Shown in pieces: positions 1 to 8,926 of a stretch of DNA of 64,000 bases. Both the position numbers and the translations under genes were made by a program. Within the stretch, counting starts at the first letter, position 1, and each line of letters begins with the position of its first letter. The stretch is from Klebsiella electrica (GTDB lineage Bacteria; Pseudomonadota; Gammaproteobacteria; Enterobacterales; Enterobacteriaceae). The stretch is from NCBI RefSeq assembly GCF_006711645.1, contig NZ_CP041247.1, positions 4,340,001 through 4,404,000 of the forward strand, in the 5' to 3' direction. Under the pieces are notes generated by a model. It was not told where the DNA came from. It saw only the letters and a program-made list of their open reading frames with translations, and searched no databases.

Positions 1-1552
1 TGTACGTCGACCCGGAGATCCACGTCAGAATCTGCGCCATTCGCGGATCGCCGCTGGCCTGCAGCATCATCAACAGCATGGTGAAGGCGGTGCTGAGCGC
101 CATCCCCGCCAGCAGCATCCGGTGCGGCGAGAAACCGCCGCGCCCGGCAGCAACGAGGATCACCAGCAGCGTCACCGCTGCCCCCAGACTACCGGCAGGC
201 AGCAGCCAGCCGAAAGCATTACCGGGAACGAAAAACAGCATCAGGACAATACCAAAAGCTGCGCCGGAGCTGATGCCCAGCACTTCCGGACTGGCCATCG
301 GGTTACCGGTCAGGCGCTGGATAATACAGCCCGCGACCGCCAGCATCACCCCGGCGAACAGCGCGGCGAACACCCGCGGCCAGCGCCACGGCATCAGTTG
401 ATCCAGCTGCGAGCCGCTCGCCCAGTGCCAGCTCTGAGCATCCCGCCCAAAGGCCAGCGCAACGAGGAGCGCCAGCAGCAGGATCAGCACGCCCCCCAAC
501 GCAAATCCCGATACGTTTTGCCGTTCCACCGGCACCTTATCGCCGGCATTCATCACCGGCGCACTGATGCTGCGCAAGCGCGGCAGCAGCCACAGCAGCA
601 GCGGCGCGCCGATCAGCGCCGTCACGGAGCCGGTGGAAACCTCCCGCCACACCCGGGTCAGCCACAGAATAATTTGGTCCGACAGCCAGAGAATGAGCGC
701 GCCAATCAGCGCCGCCAGCAGCAGACGCGACAGCAGACGACGCGCGCCGAGCATTTTCGCCAGCAGCGGCGAAAACAGGCCGATAAAACCGATAATCCCC
801 ACCGCGTTCACCAGCATCGCGCTGATAACGATCGCCAGCGTCAGCGTGGCCAGGCGCGCCAGGGAAAGCGCCAGTCCAAGATTACGCGCCACGCCATCAT
901 CCAGCCCCATCAGCGTGAGGGGGCGCAGCAGCAGCAGCGTTAAGATGAAGCCACCGAGCAGCTGCGGCCACAGCCGTTGCACCACGCTCCAGTCGGTTTG
1001 CGTCAGCGTACCGGTGCTCCACAGAAACATACTTTGCAGCTGATCGTGATGGAAAATAACCATCAGTTGATTCAGCGCCCCGCAGTACAGACTGACCACC
1101 AGACCGGCAAGAATCAGGGTCACCGGCGAGAGCCGCTTCCCCCACGAGACGCCGAAAACCAGCGCTCCGACAAAACAGGCCCCCGCCAGCGCGGCAAACT
1201 GCGAAGCCAGTACCCCGGGAATCGCCCACAGCGTCGTCACCGTCATCCCCAGTTGGGCGCCGGTCGCCACCCCGAGGGTGGTCGGTTCCGCCAGCGGGTT
1301 ACGCAGCACCTGCTGGAACAGCAGGCCCACCAGTCCGAGTCCCGCGCCAACCAGCAGCGACACCGCCAGCCTCGGCAGCAGGCTGTAGTGGAATAACATC
1401 TGAGCGATATTGTCGATATCCGGCTGCCACAGCGCCTGACGCCACTCGTGCTGCGGCAGCGCCGCCTGGAGATTCAAGAAGCTGAGCGCAAACGCGGCAA
1501 TCGCCAGCACGGTCAGCAGCAGAGCCGCCAGAGGAGACAGTCGCGATCTCAT
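1..1552 (-). CDS. fhuB: FhuB, ferrichrome ABC transporter permease (C-terminal part beyond the window)
   Basis: Inner-membrane permease that passes iron(III)-hydroxamate siderophores from FhuD into the cytoplasm, powered by FhuC. Translation of the minus strand from 1552 gives a continuous, very hydrophobic protein (about 517 codons seen; E. coli FhuB is about 660 residues). It shows the two-fold repeat typical of FhuB: FecCD-like segments such as GLLFQQVLRNPLAEPTTLGV early, and RLTGNPMASPEVLGIS in the second half. The reading frame is still open at base 1, so the C terminus lies outside. The start ATG (1550-1552) overlaps the fhuD stop as ATGA, indicating translational coupling. Last gene of the fhuACDB operon. 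Confidence 0.95.
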   Translation of the reverse strand, partial: MRSRLSPLAALLLTVLAIAAFALSFLNLQAALPQHEWRQALWQPDIDNIAQMLFHYSLLPRLAVSLLVGAGLGLVGLLFQQVLRNPLAEPTTLGVATGAQLGMTVTTLWAIPGVLASQFAALAGACFVGALVFGVSWGKRLSPVTLILAGLVVSLYCGALNQLMVIFHHDQLQSMFLWSTGTLTQTDWSVVQRLWPQLLGGFILTLLLLRPLTLMGLDDGVARNLGLALSLARLATLTLAIVISAMLVNAVGIIGFIGLFSPLLAKMLGARRLLSRLLLAALIGALILWLSDQIILWLTRVWREVSTGSVTALIGAPLLLWLLPRLRSISAPVMNAGDKVPVERQNVSGFALGGVLILLLALLVALAFGRDAQSWHWASGSQLDQLMPWRWPRVFAALFAGVMLAVAGCIIQRLTGNPMASPEVLGISSGAAFGIVLMLFFVPGNAFGWLLPAGSLGAAVTLLVILVAAGRGGFSPHRMLLAGMALSTAFTMLLMMLQASGDPRMAQILTWISGSTY

Positions 1553-2442
1553 GCCGCACCTCCCTGGGCATCCGCCAGCACGCGGGCAAAATGCATCGCC
1601 GACAGCGTCGCGCCGTAGAACCAGACAGCCGGCACGCGCTGGAAGCGCCCTTCGCGGACAAACGGCATCGCCTGCCATAGCGGCGTACTCATCAGTTGGC
1701 GCATTTCGGCATGATTACCATGGTCAAAGCAGATGACATCGGTCTCTTTGTAGGCGGCCAGCCGATCGATTCCCACGCTGACGCTGCCCCAGAAGGCGCT
1801 TTCACCGCGCCAGGCATTTTTAATGCCGAAGCGATCGAGCACTTCCTGGAACAGACAATTCTGGCCGAAAACCAGGACATGGCGGGGATCGAGCACAGTG
1901 ATCATCAGCAGCGGACGCTCGCCGCGATGGGCGAAACGCGGGCGCAGGTTCTCCATCAGCGCATCAAACTCCGCCAGATGGCGCTTCGCCGCCTGCTGCC
2001 GGCCAATCAGCCCGGCCATCTCGTTGAGGGATTGCTGCGCCATCAGCAGCGGTCGTTTACCGTCGCTGAAAGTGAATCCCCGCCCTGGGGCAATGCGCGC
2101 CAGCTTCTCTGCCGACGGTCCATATCCGGCCGACCAGACGATAAACGACGGTTTCATCTGCGTCAGCAGCTCAAGATTTGGCTCCGTACGCAGCCCGACA
2201 TCAATCACCGAGGAGGGCAGCGCCGGTTCATTCACCCACAGGTTATAGTTCGGGATATCGGCCACGCCGTAGGGCGTCACGCCAAGCGCCAGCAGGAGTT
2301 CTGCCGGCAGCCACTCCAGCGCCACAATACGCTGCGGATCGAGGGTTGCAGCCTGGGCGCCGCGCATCTGCCACAGCAGGGGCGACAGGGCCATCGCCGC
2401 CAGCAGACGGCGACGGGTAATGAAAGGGGTCTTTTCCATCAA
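1549..2442 (-). CDS. fhuD: FhuD, periplasmic ferrichrome-binding protein
   Basis: Binds ferrichrome, coprogen and other hydroxamate siderophores in the periplasm and delivers them to FhuBC. The 297-residue protein starts MMEKTPFITRRRLLAAMAL, a twin-arginine type signal (RRRLL then a hydrophobic stretch ending in MRGAQA), as in E. coli FhuD (296 residues). Family-typical stretches include IVALEWLPAELLLALGV, SFIVWSAGYGPS and the C-terminal WQAMPFVREGRFQRVPAVWF. It overlaps fhuC at its 5' end (ATG within the last bases of fhuC) and fhuB at its 3' end by four bases. Confidence 0.97.
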   Translation of the reverse strand: MMEKTPFITRRRLLAAMALSPLLWQMRGAQAATLDPQRIVALEWLPAELLLALGVTPYGVADIPNYNLWVNEPALPSSVIDVGLRTEPNLELLTQMKPSFIVWSAGYGPSAEKLARIAPGRGFTFSDGKRPLLMAQQSLNEMAGLIGRQQAAKRHLAEFDALMENLRPRFAHRGERPLLMITVLDPRHVLVFGQNCLFQEVLDRFGIKNAWRGESAFWGSVSVGIDRLAAYKETDVICFDHGNHAEMRQLMSTPLWQAMPFVREGRFQRVPAVWFYGATLSAMHFARVLADAQGGAA

Positions 2443-3236
2443 TAGACAAAGCTTACCGGCGCGCTACCCGCCGGATGCGGCAGAATACCCATCGCAATAC
2501 CGTAAATTTGCTCCAGCGTTTCGCTGCGCATCAGCTGCGCGGGCGTTCCCTGCGCAATCATCTCACCGCCGCGTAACGCGACCAGATAATCGCAGTAACG
2601 GGCGGCCATGTTGATATCGTGCAGGACGGCTATCACCGTTAGCCCGCGCTGTTGACTCAGACGGTGTACCAGCGCCAGGACATCAACCTGATGGGCAATA
2701 TCCAGCGCCGAGGTGGGTTCATCCAGCAGTAAACAGCGGCTGTCCTGCGCCACCAGCATAGCAATCCACGCCCGCTGGCGTTCGCCGCCGGACAGGCTGT
2801 CAACCAGCCGGTGCGCCAGCGGTTTCAGGCCGACCAGCGCAATCGCCTCTTCAACTTTCTGCCGATCGGCGGTGCCAAAACGCCCCAACGCACCGTGCCA
2901 CGGATAGCGGCCAATGGCCACCAGCTCGCGCACCGTCATCCCTTCCGCTGGCGGCAGCTGCTGCGGCAGATAGGCCACTTTACGGGCAAAGGCTTTGCTG
3001 CCCCAGCTATCCAGCGGCTGCCCGTCCAGCAGTACATCGCCTTGCGACGGCGGCTGATGGCGGCCGAGCATTTTCAGCAGCGTGGATTTGCCGGAGCCGT
3101 TATGGCCAATCAGCCCCGTCACTTTTCCCGCCGGGAAAGTTAAGGAGAGAGGATGCAGCAGCGTACGGCCAGGTACGCGAAAGGTAACGTGATTCAACGA
3201 AAACGTGGTATCAGCGTGCGGAGAGTTTTCCTGCAT
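2439..3236 (-). CDS. fhuC: FhuC, ferrichrome ABC transporter ATPase
   Basis: Cytoplasmic ATP-binding subunit driving FhuB. The 265-residue protein has Walker A GHNGSGKS at about residues 44-51, the ABC signature LSGGERQR, Walker B CLLLDEP and the D-loop SALD; length matches E. coli. The same frame is open up to 3371, but that extension overlaps the end of fhuA and is not FhuC-like. The start at 3236 (MQENSPHADTTF) matches the family N terminus and leaves a 46-base gap after fhuA. It overlaps fhuD by four bases. Confidence 0.97.
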   Translation of the reverse strand: MQENSPHADTTFSLNHVTFRVPGRTLLHPLSLTFPAGKVTGLIGHNGSGKSTLLKMLGRHQPPSQGDVLLDGQPLDSWGSKAFARKVAYLPQQLPPAEGMTVRELVAIGRYPWHGALGRFGTADRQKVEEAIALVGLKPLAHRLVDSLSGGERQRAWIAMLVAQDSRCLLLDEPTSALDIAHQVDVLALVHRLSQQRGLTVIAVLHDINMAARYCDYLVALRGGEMIAQGTPAQLMRSETLEQIYGIAMGILPHPAGSAPVSFVY

Positions 3237-3282
3237 AGCGGCGACCTGGTGAACGGCGCGGCGAACCGCGCCCGGTAAGTGA

Positions 3283-5496
3283 TTAGAAGCGGAAGGTTGC
3301 AGTTGCAATAACCTGACGTCCTGCGCCCCAGTAGCAGGCGTATTCGCTGTAGCAGCTGGATACGTACTCACGATCGAACAGGTTGTTCACGTTGATCCCC
3401 ACTGACGAGCCTGGCAGACCAAAACGCGCCAGATCGTATTTCACCGTGGCATCCATCAATGCATAGCCAGCCACGTTGAAGGCGTCGTTTTTCTTCCCGG
3501 AGTCCGTATCATTTTTGTAGTAGCTCACCGTCGAGCCGATATAACGCGCGCCGGCCCCGACCGTCAGACCGCTCAGCGCGTTCTCGTGGAAGGTATAATC
3601 CGCCCACAGCGATGCCATATTGCGCGGTACTTCCGCCGGGCGTTTGCCTTTGAATACAGTGTCTTCGGTGTATTCTGCATCGGTATAGCTATAGGCCGCC
3701 GTCAGATTGATATTGGCATTGACCGCCGCTTTTGCTTCCAGCTCAAAACCGCGCGAGCGAATTTCACCTGTTTGAACGCTATAAATTCCATACGGATCAT
3801 TGGGATCAGCCGTCAGGTTTTTATCTTTGGTCAGCTGATAGACCGCCGCGGTCACCACCACCGGCATATCTTTCGGAACGTATTTCACGCCCGCTTCATA
3901 CTGCTCGCCGCGGGAAGGATCGAACGGCCTGCCTTCGCGGGAAGAGCCGGAAACCGGTTCGAAGGACTGGCTATAGCTGAAGTACGGAGAGATGCCGTTG
4001 TCAAACAGATAGTTAATACCACCACGCCAGGTAAACTGCTGATCGTGGTTTTCCGCGAGATCGTCAGAAGAGCGCGTCAGGGTCGAAGCCATGGCGTAAT
4101 CATAGCGGCCGCCCAACGTCATCACCCATTTGTCCCACTCCATCTGATCCTGGGCATACAGGCCGGTCTGCTCCATGCGGTTCAGCACCGCGTAGGGGAA
4201 GTTCACATTGACGTTCGCATCACCGTATTGCGGGTTGTTCATGCTGATGGCATCGGCAGAACCGTAATCGGCATTGATATCATTACGCATGCGCGAGTAA
4301 TCAACTCCGGTCAGCAAGGTATGGTTGACCGCGCCAGTGGCAAAGTCAGACTGCAGCTGCGTATCAACGGTGAACGTATTGAGATGTTCATCAGATCGCA
4401 CATAGGCGCGCTTGATTTGGCCCGTAGCCGAATAGCCATTACCGTAAACGGAGCGGTACAGCGTCTTCACGTCGCTATAGCGCAGGTTCTGACGCACCGT
4501 GAAGGTGTCATCGAACTGATGAGAGAAGCTGTAGCCGACCATCTGCTGACGGCGGGACATCTTGTTATCCGGCTCGCCTTCATTGTAATCAGTCGGCAGT
4601 TTATGGGCGTTGCCGTTGGCGTCATAATACGGCACCACGGTCCCTTCGCGAGGCAGCCAGCCGTAGTAACCGGCATACGGATCGTTCTGGAAGTTGCTCA
4701 GGAAAGTGAAGTCGGTTTTATCATCCAGACGCCAGCTGAAGGAGGGCGCGACCGCGTAGCGAGTCGATTTCGCCATCTGCTGCTGCGCATCCTGACTGCG
4801 GCCTAAACCGGTCAGTCGATACGACCATACGCCGTTATCATCGATGGCATCACTGAAGTCAAAACCGGTCTGCCACAGATTATCGGTACCCATTTTGAAC
4901 TGAATTTCTTTCAGCGGTTCGGTCGTCGGACGCTTGCTCACCATACTGACGATGCCGCCAGGGTTGCTGTTGCCGTACAGTACCGATGTTGGCCCACGCA
5001 TCACTTCCACGCGTTCAAGGAAGTAAGGGTCCATCGACACTTCGGCATAGTTGTTCCCCTGCAGCTTCATACCGTCCAGATACTGGTTGGTATTGACCGT
5101 TGTGGAAGTCGTGAAGCCGCGAATGGTCACTACGTCATAGGTGGTAGAGCTGCCGCGGGTGGAGAACACGCTCGGCGTATAGGACAGCGCCTCTTTCACC
5201 GTAGTCGGCTGCTTAATGTCCATCTCGGCACGGGTGACGACGGAGACAGACTGCGGTGTTTTTTCAATCGGGGTATCGGTCTTGGTCGCCGTCGCCGAAT
5301 GTTTCGCAGCGATCGTGGGCGCCGGACCCCAGGCACTCTCTTGCGGGGCTGGCGCCGCGATAACGGTGATGGTTTCTTCTTGCTTCGGTTCAACTGCTGC
5401 CTGCGCATAGACAGACATGCCGCTAACCGCCGTGGCTACTACGACTGCGATTTTACGCAGCGAGTGATTTGGCTGAGCAGTTTTTGGACGCGCCAT
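3283..5496 (-). CDS. fhuA: FhuA, TonB-dependent ferrichrome outer-membrane receptor
   Basis: Outer-membrane transporter for ferrichrome, energised by TonB-ExbBD; in E. coli it also serves phages T1, T5, phi80 and colicin M. The 737-residue protein has a Sec signal peptide (about residues 1-33, ending VYAQA), a TonB box region (EETITVIAAP), a plug domain (TPIEKTPQSVSVV through GGIVSMVSKRP) and a beta barrel ending in the aromatic outer-membrane signature FRF. A cysteine pair (CYSEYAC) lies near the C terminus. First gene of fhuACDB, with a Fur box just upstream. Confidence 0.97.
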   Translation of the reverse strand: MARPKTAQPNHSLRKIAVVVATAVSGMSVYAQAAVEPKQEETITVIAAPAPQESAWGPAPTIAAKHSATATKTDTPIEKTPQSVSVVTRAEMDIKQPTTVKEALSYTPSVFSTRGSSTTYDVVTIRGFTTSTTVNTNQYLDGMKLQGNNYAEVSMDPYFLERVEVMRGPTSVLYGNSNPGGIVSMVSKRPTTEPLKEIQFKMGTDNLWQTGFDFSDAIDDNGVWSYRLTGLGRSQDAQQQMAKSTRYAVAPSFSWRLDDKTDFTFLSNFQNDPYAGYYGWLPREGTVVPYYDANGNAHKLPTDYNEGEPDNKMSRRQQMVGYSFSHQFDDTFTVRQNLRYSDVKTLYRSVYGNGYSATGQIKRAYVRSDEHLNTFTVDTQLQSDFATGAVNHTLLTGVDYSRMRNDINADYGSADAISMNNPQYGDANVNVNFPYAVLNRMEQTGLYAQDQMEWDKWVMTLGGRYDYAMASTLTRSSDDLAENHDQQFTWRGGINYLFDNGISPYFSYSQSFEPVSGSSREGRPFDPSRGEQYEAGVKYVPKDMPVVVTAAVYQLTKDKNLTADPNDPYGIYSVQTGEIRSRGFELEAKAAVNANINLTAAYSYTDAEYTEDTVFKGKRPAEVPRNMASLWADYTFHENALSGLTVGAGARYIGSTVSYYKNDTDSGKKNDAFNVAGYALMDATVKYDLARFGLPGSSVGINVNNLFDREYVSSCYSEYACYWGAGRQVIATATFRF

Positions 5497-5520
5497 GGGG
5501 ATATCTCTGATGAAAGTGAA

Positions 5521-5548
5521 TGATAACGTAAACGAGAATTATTATTAT
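5521..5548 (-). promoter_or_regulatory. Fur box upstream of fhuA
   Basis: Read on the minus strand this stretch contains ATAATAATAATTCTCG followed by TTTACGTTATC, an A/T-rich set of overlapping hexamers close to the Fur consensus (GATAATGATAATCATTATC). It lies 25-52 bases before the fhuA start, where iron-dependent Fur repression of fhu operons acts in E. coli. Confidence 0.75.
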
Positions 5549-5684
5549 GACTATTTCTATGATAGGCGAAATGCAGAATGCAAGGCAAGAGCTATGCCCC
5601 ATGCGGCAGACCGAAGGATGAAATAATAACCAGGCAGTTACTGTGGGGATAAGTGACTGTTAAGTCATGCGCAGAAATAAAAAA

Positions 5685-5712
5685 GCCCCCTGATACTCTG
5701 CTATCAGGGGGC
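5685..5712 (-). terminator. Rho-independent terminator after mrcB
   Basis: GCCCCCTGATA (5685-5695) pairs with TATCAGGGGGC (5702-5712) around a six-base loop. On the minus strand the stem is followed by a T-rich run. It sits 13 bases past the mrcB stop. Confidence 0.85.
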
Positions 5713-5725
5713 CTGGTGACGACGA

Positions 5726-8275
5726 TCAGTTACCGCCGAACATATCCTTAATCCAGCCAGCTACGCCATCGCTCTTTTCCTGCTTCGCTGGCTGTTGCTG
5801 CTGTTGCTGTTGCGCCGGTTGCTGCTGCCCGGACTGATTGAACGGATTGTTCTGCTGCTGTTGCTCCAGCTGCTGCTGTTGCATCTGCTCGCCCTGGCGA
5901 CACAGCTCATCCGGGGTGGTTGTCCAGACCGGAAGCGAACGCATTCCCCCGCTACACACGAAGTTGCCATTGCTGTCCACGCCCATATCCACCACGTCTT
6001 CCGGTGCCGTCAACGCCAGCGGCGTCGGCGTCTGGTTAGCCAGATAGCGCTGGTAAATAGACATTGCGCCGCTGGCACCGTAGAGTTTCGTCGGCTGGTT
6101 GTTATCGCGACCCACCCAGGTAATGGTCACCTGGCTGCCGTCAATCCCGGCAAACCAGGTATCGACGTTATTGTTGGTGGTCCCGGTTTTCCCCGCCAGA
6201 TGCAGACCCGGATACTTCGCTCCAAGCTGACGGCCGGTACCGCGCAGCACAACCTGCTGCATGGTCCACAGCGTCATGTACGCAGCCTGCGCCGGCACCA
6301 CCCGCTCTGCCTGTGGATAGCTCTGATACAGCACGGTACCATCTTCGGCGATGACCGAACGCAGCGCCGAAAGCGTCGCGCGGTTACCGCCGCTGGCGAT
6401 AGTCTGGAACGCCTGCGCGACTTCGATCGGCGTCAGGTTCAGCGCCCCGAGAATCATCGCCGGCACCGGGTGCAGCTGATCTTTCGGCGCCCCCAGTTTG
6501 ACCCAGGTGTCGGTTATCGCCGGCAGACCCAGCGCCATCCCGAGGTTAACGGTCGGCACGTTCATCGAGCGCGTCAACGCATCCACCAGCATCACCTGAC
6601 CGCTAAAACGGCGATCGTCGTTCTGCGGGGACCAGGTTTGACCGTTTGGCAGACGGATGGTGATCGGCGCATCGGCAATCGAGGTGTTCAGGCGATACTG
6701 GTTCGGCAAGCTCAGCGCCGTCAGATAGGTCGCTGGCTTCGCCAGAGAACCGATTGAACGGCGGGCCTGCATCGCGCGGTTGTAACCGGCAAACTGCGGT
6801 TCCGCACCGCCGACCATCGCCCGCACTTCACCGGTAAAGCGGTCAACCACCACCATCGCGGTTTCCAGATCCGGCAGCTTACGCTGTTTCTTCAACAGCG
6901 GAATGCCGTCGGTCGCCGCTTTTTCCGCCGCATCCTGCGCGACGGAGTCAAAGGTCGTAAAGATCTTCACGCCGGAGAGATCTTTCACCTTATCACCCAG
7001 TTTCGCCTGCAGTTCCTGACGAACCATCTGCATAAACGCCGGCTGTGGCGAGATCACGCCGCCGCGCGGCTGCACGCCCAGCGGACGCGCGCTCAGCATG
7101 TCATACAGCTCCTGATCGATCACGTTCTGCTGCTGCAGCAGACGCAGCACCAGATTGCGTCTTTCCAGCGCCAGCTTCGGATTACGCCACGGGTTGTAAA
7201 TCGATGCGCCTTTCACCATCCCGACCAGCAGCGCCTGCTGATCGAGGCTGAGCTCTTCGACCGGGCGGCCAAAGTAATAAAGGCTCGCCAGCGGGAAACC
7301 GCGAATTTCGTTGTCGCCGCTCTGACCGAGGTACACCTCGTTCATATACAGCTCAAGGATACGATCCTTGCTGTAACGCGCATCAACGATCAGCGCCATA
7401 TAGGCTTCGTTCGCTTTACGCCAGTAAGAGCGCTCGCTGGAAAGGAACAGGTTTTTCACCAGTTGCTGGGTCAGCGTACTGGCCCCCTGCACCGTGCGCC
7501 CGGCCGTCAGGTTCGCCAGCACCGCGCGACCAATCGAGTACAGGCTAATCCCGTCGTGTTCATAGAAGTGACGGTCTTCGGTCGCCAGAAGCGTATCCAC
7601 CAGCAGATCCGGGAAGCCGCTGCGCTTGACAAACAGACGCTGTTCGCCATTTGCCGACTGCAGCATGGTAATCAGCCGCGGATCGAGACGGAAGAAACCG
7701 AACTGGCGGTTGTTCTCCATATTCTCGATCGTCTCCAGGTGATCGCCGTCAAAGGTCAGGCGCGCGCGCACCTGCCCTTCTTTACTATCAGGGAAATCAA
7801 ACGGACGACGGATCATCTCAATGCTTTTGGCCTGCACGGTATACTCGCCCGGACGCGTCATCGCGCTGACCTGGCGGTACTGCGTAGCATTCAGCAGACG
7901 AACCATCTCGCTTTTGCTGATCTGCATATCCGGTTCGAGGTTAACCATGCGGCCATAAACCGCCGCCGGAAGCTCCCAAACCTTGCCGTCGATACGGCTA
8001 CGGATTTTCTGATCGAGATAGACACCGTAAGCGGCAACCAGCACCGCAATCACGACCCCTATCTTGAACAGCAGCCATAGCCAGGTCCGTTTACGGCGAG
8101 GCTTATTACCTTTGCCTTTTGCTTTCTTCGGCATCGGCTCTTGATCCTCATAATCATCGTCGTCGTAATTATCGTCATAGTCCTCATCCCGGACCCGACG
8201 ACGAGTCACCTTTTGTTTTGCCGGACGCGAGGGCTTTCCCTTACGTCCGATAGGCTCGCGGTCATCTCCCGCCAT
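5726..8275 (-). CDS. mrcB: PBP1B, bifunctional penicillin-binding protein
   Basis: Class A peptidoglycan synthase: polymerises lipid II (glycosyltransferase GT51) and cross-links peptides (transpeptidase), acting in the periplasm with LpoB. 849 residues against about 844 in E. coli. In order: charged acidic/basic cytoplasmic tail, one membrane segment ([20 protein letters not shown]), UB2H region, GT51 with the catalytic Glu in [14 protein letters not shown], then transpeptidase motifs SIGSLAKP (SxxK), SMN and KTGTTNN. The C-terminal tail is unusually glutamine-rich (runs of 6-8 Q). The start at 8275 ([10 protein letters not shown]) matches the family; the upstream in-frame ATG at 8290 would add MRRRS. 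Confidence 0.97.
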   Translation of the reverse strand: MAGDDREPIGRKGKPSRPAKQKVTRRRVRDEDYDDNYDDDDYEDQEPMPKKAKGKGNKPRRKRTWLWLLFKIGVVIAVLVAAYGVYLDQKIRSRIDGKVWELPAAVYGRMVNLEPDMQISKSEMVRLLNATQYRQVSAMTRPGEYTVQAKSIEMIRRPFDFPDSKEGQVRARLTFDGDHLETIENMENNRQFGFFRLDPRLITMLQSANGEQRLFVKRSGFPDLLVDTLLATEDRHFYEHDGISLYSIGRAVLANLTAGRTVQGASTLTQQLVKNLFLSSERSYWRKANEAYMALIVDARYSKDRILELYMNEVYLGQSGDNEIRGFPLASLYYFGRPVEELSLDQQALLVGMVKGASIYNPWRNPKLALERRNLVLRLLQQQNVIDQELYDMLSARPLGVQPRGGVISPQPAFMQMVRQELQAKLGDKVKDLSGVKIFTTFDSVAQDAAEKAATDGIPLLKKQRKLPDLETAMVVVDRFTGEVRAMVGGAEPQFAGYNRAMQARRSIGSLAKPATYLTALSLPNQYRLNTSIADAPITIRLPNGQTWSPQNDDRRFSGQVMLVDALTRSMNVPTVNLGMALGLPAITDTWVKLGAPKDQLHPVPAMILGALNLTPIEVAQAFQTIASGGNRATLSALRSVIAEDGTVLYQSYPQAERVVPAQAAYMTLWTMQQVVLRGTGRQLGAKYPGLHLAGKTGTTNNNVDTWFAGIDGSQVTITWVGRDNNQPTKLYGASGAMSIYQRYLANQTPTPLALTAPEDVVDMGVDSNGNFVCSGGMRSLPVWTTTPDELCRQGEQMQQQQLEQQQQNNPFNQSGQQQPAQQQQQQQPAKQEKSDGVAGWIKDMFGGN

Positions 8276-8926
8276 GCTTCTTCTCCGCAACTTTCAGGCG
8301 TAAAAGCCTGATTCTCAATACTTCCTCTTGAAAGAGGAAGAAGATATCTCTCAAATTCACGCCCGGAGGTCGCCATCCGCAGACAACGACCCTGGTATCA
8401 CCGCGCGTCGCGTCTCAGGGCGCGGTCATGATGTACGCTTATGCACTCGTTGAGAATTCATAATATAAATCATCACGTTACACGCATCGCCTGACGAGAA
8501 TTTTGGGACATAGCACAAATAGTCCAGGTGACACAGGATAGCACTAAACCGGGACAGGCTTAACCAGCATTTTACTCCCTCACGAGGTAACAAAAGCGAA
8601 AATATTATGTTTTTTAATAACATAAAAATATCCTTCGCCGTTCATCGCCTCAGCGGTCTGCCTGAGGGCCTCTTCGGCGATAAAAAACAACGGCTTCAGC
8701 GCTGGATGAATATGATATTCCGCCGGTAACCAGAAATATTCGGGCAAAGAAGTGAAGAGCAACAGTACGCCGGAAGCCGCAGAGTGCAGCCAGTTTAATC
8801 GCCCGCTGGCGCCATTTATTGATTGCCTACGCCGTCAGCAATGACCAAATAGCCTACCTGTGTTTTATTTCACACCGTTTTATTCCCCTTGAGGACTGTC
8901 TTCAATAATGCCTCCCGGCCCGTCCG
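8276..8926. other. mrcB-hrpB intergenic region (about 650 bp), no confident gene
   Basis: Long for this junction. Contains a small hairpin in the mrcB leader (CTTCCTCT at 8321-8328 pairing with AGAGGAAG at 8333-8340) and an A/T-rich inverted repeat (TTATGTT/AACATAA near 8608-8627). A short minus-strand frame (8580-8762, 60 codons from a TTG) has host-like codon use but no recognised family. It may be a relic. Confidence 0.4.

Noticed and set aside
122..1043. Plus-strand open frames rich in Arg/Gln over 1-1400
   Set aside because: They are antisense to fhuB; the minus-strand translation gives a coherent FhuB protein.
3586..4806. 406-codon plus-strand frame
   Set aside because: Antisense shadow of fhuA, no recognisable domain and no ribosome site.
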